From Bog-473 sp963770645 (lineage in GTDB: Bacteria > Actinomycetota > Acidimicrobiia > Acidimicrobiales > RAAP-2): a stretch of 64,000 nucleotides of DNA. The stretch lies in assembly GCA_963770645.1 (NCBI GenBank), contig CAVYQL010000004.1, positions 248,001-312,000 on the forward strand, given 5' to 3'. The notes beneath the pieces are model-generated. The model made no database searches and was not told where the DNA came from. It saw nothing but the letters and a program-made list of their open reading frames with translations. Of the stretch, positions 62,697 through 64,000 are shown one piece after another (positions within the stretch are counted from its first letter, which is position 1; each line of letters begins with the position of its first letter). The position numbers and the translations under genes are program-made.

Positions 62697-64000
62697 GTGC
62701 TGAGGCGATCGATTGCAGTACTGGCCATGCTGGCGGCGTCTCTGTGCGTCCAGGCGGCACAAGGCGACGTCCCCGTGGCCGGAGCGACCACGGCGTGGGA
62801 GAGTCAACAACTTCCCTTCACCACTTCTGGGCCGATCATGGGTTCGTACAACGGCGTGAGTTGCGCGAGCGCGACGGACTGCGTGGCCGTCGGCGAGGCC
62901 ACGCTGCCCGGTGGGTCCGGCATGACGACGGCGTTCGTGGCCACCCTTACCGGCGGTTCATGGATGCAGAGTCTTCTCGCGCTTCCCCCAGGGGCCTCAA
63001 GCGCCTGGCTGAGCTCCATCGGTTGCACGGCGACGCAATGCCAGGCCGTTGGTGGGTACACGACGACCCAGACTCATGCGCTCATCGAGACTTACCGGTC
63101 TGGCAACTGGACGGCGACAACGGGAGTCGATCCCTCCGGATCCACGACAGCGTCGTTGACCGCGGTGTCGTGTTCGGCGACCCGCAGGTGCACCGCCGTC
63201 GGGACTTCGAGCGCTGGGGTCTTCGCCGCGGAGCTCGGCTCCTCCGGCTGGAGCACAGTCCCCCTTCCCACCCCTGTGGGTGACTCTGCGCCGGTTCTGC
63301 AAGGTGTCTCATGCACGGCATCAGCGTCGTGCGTCGCTGTTGGATCGGTGACCTCTGGTGGCACCCCTGTGCCGCTCATAGAATCGGGTGGCGCCAGCAC
63401 CTGGGCCGCAACCACGGACCCCTCGGAAGACAACGGTGTCTTGTCGTCGATCGGCTGCAACAGCTCCGGAGCCTGTGAAGCCGTGGGCAATGTCGGGGGG
63501 AGCAAGGGCGAAGGTCTGATCGAGTCGCTCTCGAGCGGTACCTGGACGGGAACGACCGTGGAAAGCGAGCTGTCGTCTGTGTGGTGCACGGCATCGGGGG
63601 TGCTGGTCTGCACGGCCTGGGGTATATATGGCGGCCCGCCTGTCATCGAGTCGTTCTCGGGTGGTACCTGGACCAACGAGGCCGTCACCTCGTCGGATTG
63701 GGCGTCATCGATCAACGGGACCTGCTCGGCCCCGGGCTCTTGCCTCGCCTTGGAGAATCTCGAGGTGGGCGGCGGCCCGGAGGCGGACGGGGTCGCGGTC
63801 CTGACGCAGACACCTTCGGGATGGACGTCAAGCGTGCTGCCGGGTCCCCCCGACGCGGCGCTGGTACACGTCTCGTGCACGAACAAGCTCTGTGTCGGGA
63901 TCGCCACGTACTACGACGATTCGGGCACCCAGCACACCATGCTTGAGTCGCTGAGCCACGGCACCTGGACGGGTTCTTCATTCCCGCTCCCCACTGCATA
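62697..64000 (+). CDS. Secreted Cys-repeat protein, 3' end outside window
   Basis: A frame starts at the GTG at 62697 after GGAGG and stays open to the last base, so the gene continues beyond the window. The visible 434 residues begin with a signal peptide (LRRSIAVLAMLAASLCVQ). About eight repeats follow, of the form 'S/G-C-T-A-x-x-x-C-x-A-V-G', each with two Cys about eight residues apart, interleaved with 'GTWTG' strands. Such paired-Cys repeats look like a propeller with disulfides. Function unknown. The shorter frames overlapping it on both strands are shadows. Confidence 0.8.
   Translation, partial: MLRRSIAVLAMLAASLCVQAAQGDVPVAGATTAWESQQLPFTTSGPIMGSYNGVSCASATDCVAVGEATLPGGSGMTTAFVATLTGGSWMQSLLALPPGASSAWLSSIGCTATQCQAVGGYTTTQTHALIETYRSGNWTATTGVDPSGSTTASLTAVSCSATRRCTAVGTSSAGVFAAELGSSGWSTVPLPTPVGDSAPVLQGVSCTASASCVAVGSVTSGGTPVPLIESGGASTWAATTDPSEDNGVLSSIGCNSSGACEAVGNVGGSKGEGLIESLSSGTWTGTTVESELSSVWCTASGVLVCTAWGIYGGPPVIESFSGGTWTNEAVTSSDWASSINGTCSAPGSCLALENLEVGGGPEADGVAVLTQTPSGWTSSVLPGPPDAALVHVSCTNKLCVGIATYYDDSGTQHTMLESLSHGTWTGSSFPLPTA

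Noticed and set aside
62681..63283. 200-codon frame at the right end
   Set aside because: It is a shadow of the Cys-repeat protein that starts at 62697 and stays open to the window edge.

Overview
This is a 64-kb, high-GC stretch of an actinobacterial chromosome. The gene content points to the class Acidimicrobiia or a close uncultured relative. Supporting signs are secreted proteins with GYWLVASDGG repeats, several luciferase-like and deazaflavin-type (F420) oxidoreductases, a HupB-like histone-like protein with a long Lys/Ala tail, the biotin synthase helper BsaP beside bioB, many GTG starts and many ATGA/GTGA stop-start overlaps. No rRNA, tRNA, CRISPR array, phage gene or transposase was seen. 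The taxonomic placement is an inference from gene content.

Layout. 1-2.2 kb: two convergent secreted repeat proteins, the first cut by the window edge. 2.9-11.2 kb: an arylsulfatase and a complete dipeptide/oligopeptide ABC importer (binding protein, permease, a permease-ATPase fusion and a second ATPase). A DUF885 metallopeptidase is divergent from it. 13-17.4 kb: an envelope thiol-redox module (VKOR-like and DUF929 proteins) with small membrane proteins and a large membrane protein. 17.5-22.4 kb: a very short membrane protein, a glyoxalase-fold protein, the HU-like protein, DUF5522, a DUF4190 protein, a zinc alcohol dehydrogenase and a ferritin-like diiron protein. 22.4-26 kb: a five-gene translationally coupled operon whose three central genes each hold two YbjQ-like modules. 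26-31 kb: a deazaflavin-dependent nitroreductase, a frameshifted GH43-like secreted protein, and a sterol-desaturase operon. 31-33.9 kb: a small catabolic-looking operon followed by a decayed lipoprotein gene.

34-45.4 kb: an AIM24 protein, methyltransferase and membrane protein, then a coupled run of adenine methylase, PPK2 kinase and flavin oxidoreductase. Next come an amidase, a dihydroxyacetophenone-dioxygenase-like cupin and a P450. An MFS drug exporter and a divergent TetR regulator share a perfect 12-bp inverted-repeat operator. 45.3 kb: a 16-bp tandem repeat between convergent genes. 46-52.9 kb: a glyoxalase-fold protein, a lipoprotein, an acyl-CoA dehydrogenase, frameshifted bioB with bsaP, a methyltransferase, a GH4 glycosidase and a small protein. 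53-64 kb: a looser region of secreted repeat proteins (RCC1-like, beta-helix, Cys-repeat), small unknown proteins, an intact luciferase-like oxidoreductase and the fragment of another, a frameshifted HAD phosphatase and an alpha/beta hydrolase.

Four otherwise well-conserved genes carry single-base frameshifts (GH43-like, LolA-like, bioB, HAD) and a fifth remnant has an in-frame stop. This many in 64 kb suggests either uncorrected indels in the assembly or unusual gene decay. The most interesting candidate for an undescribed system is the coupled YbjQ-module operon at 22.4-26.0 kb.
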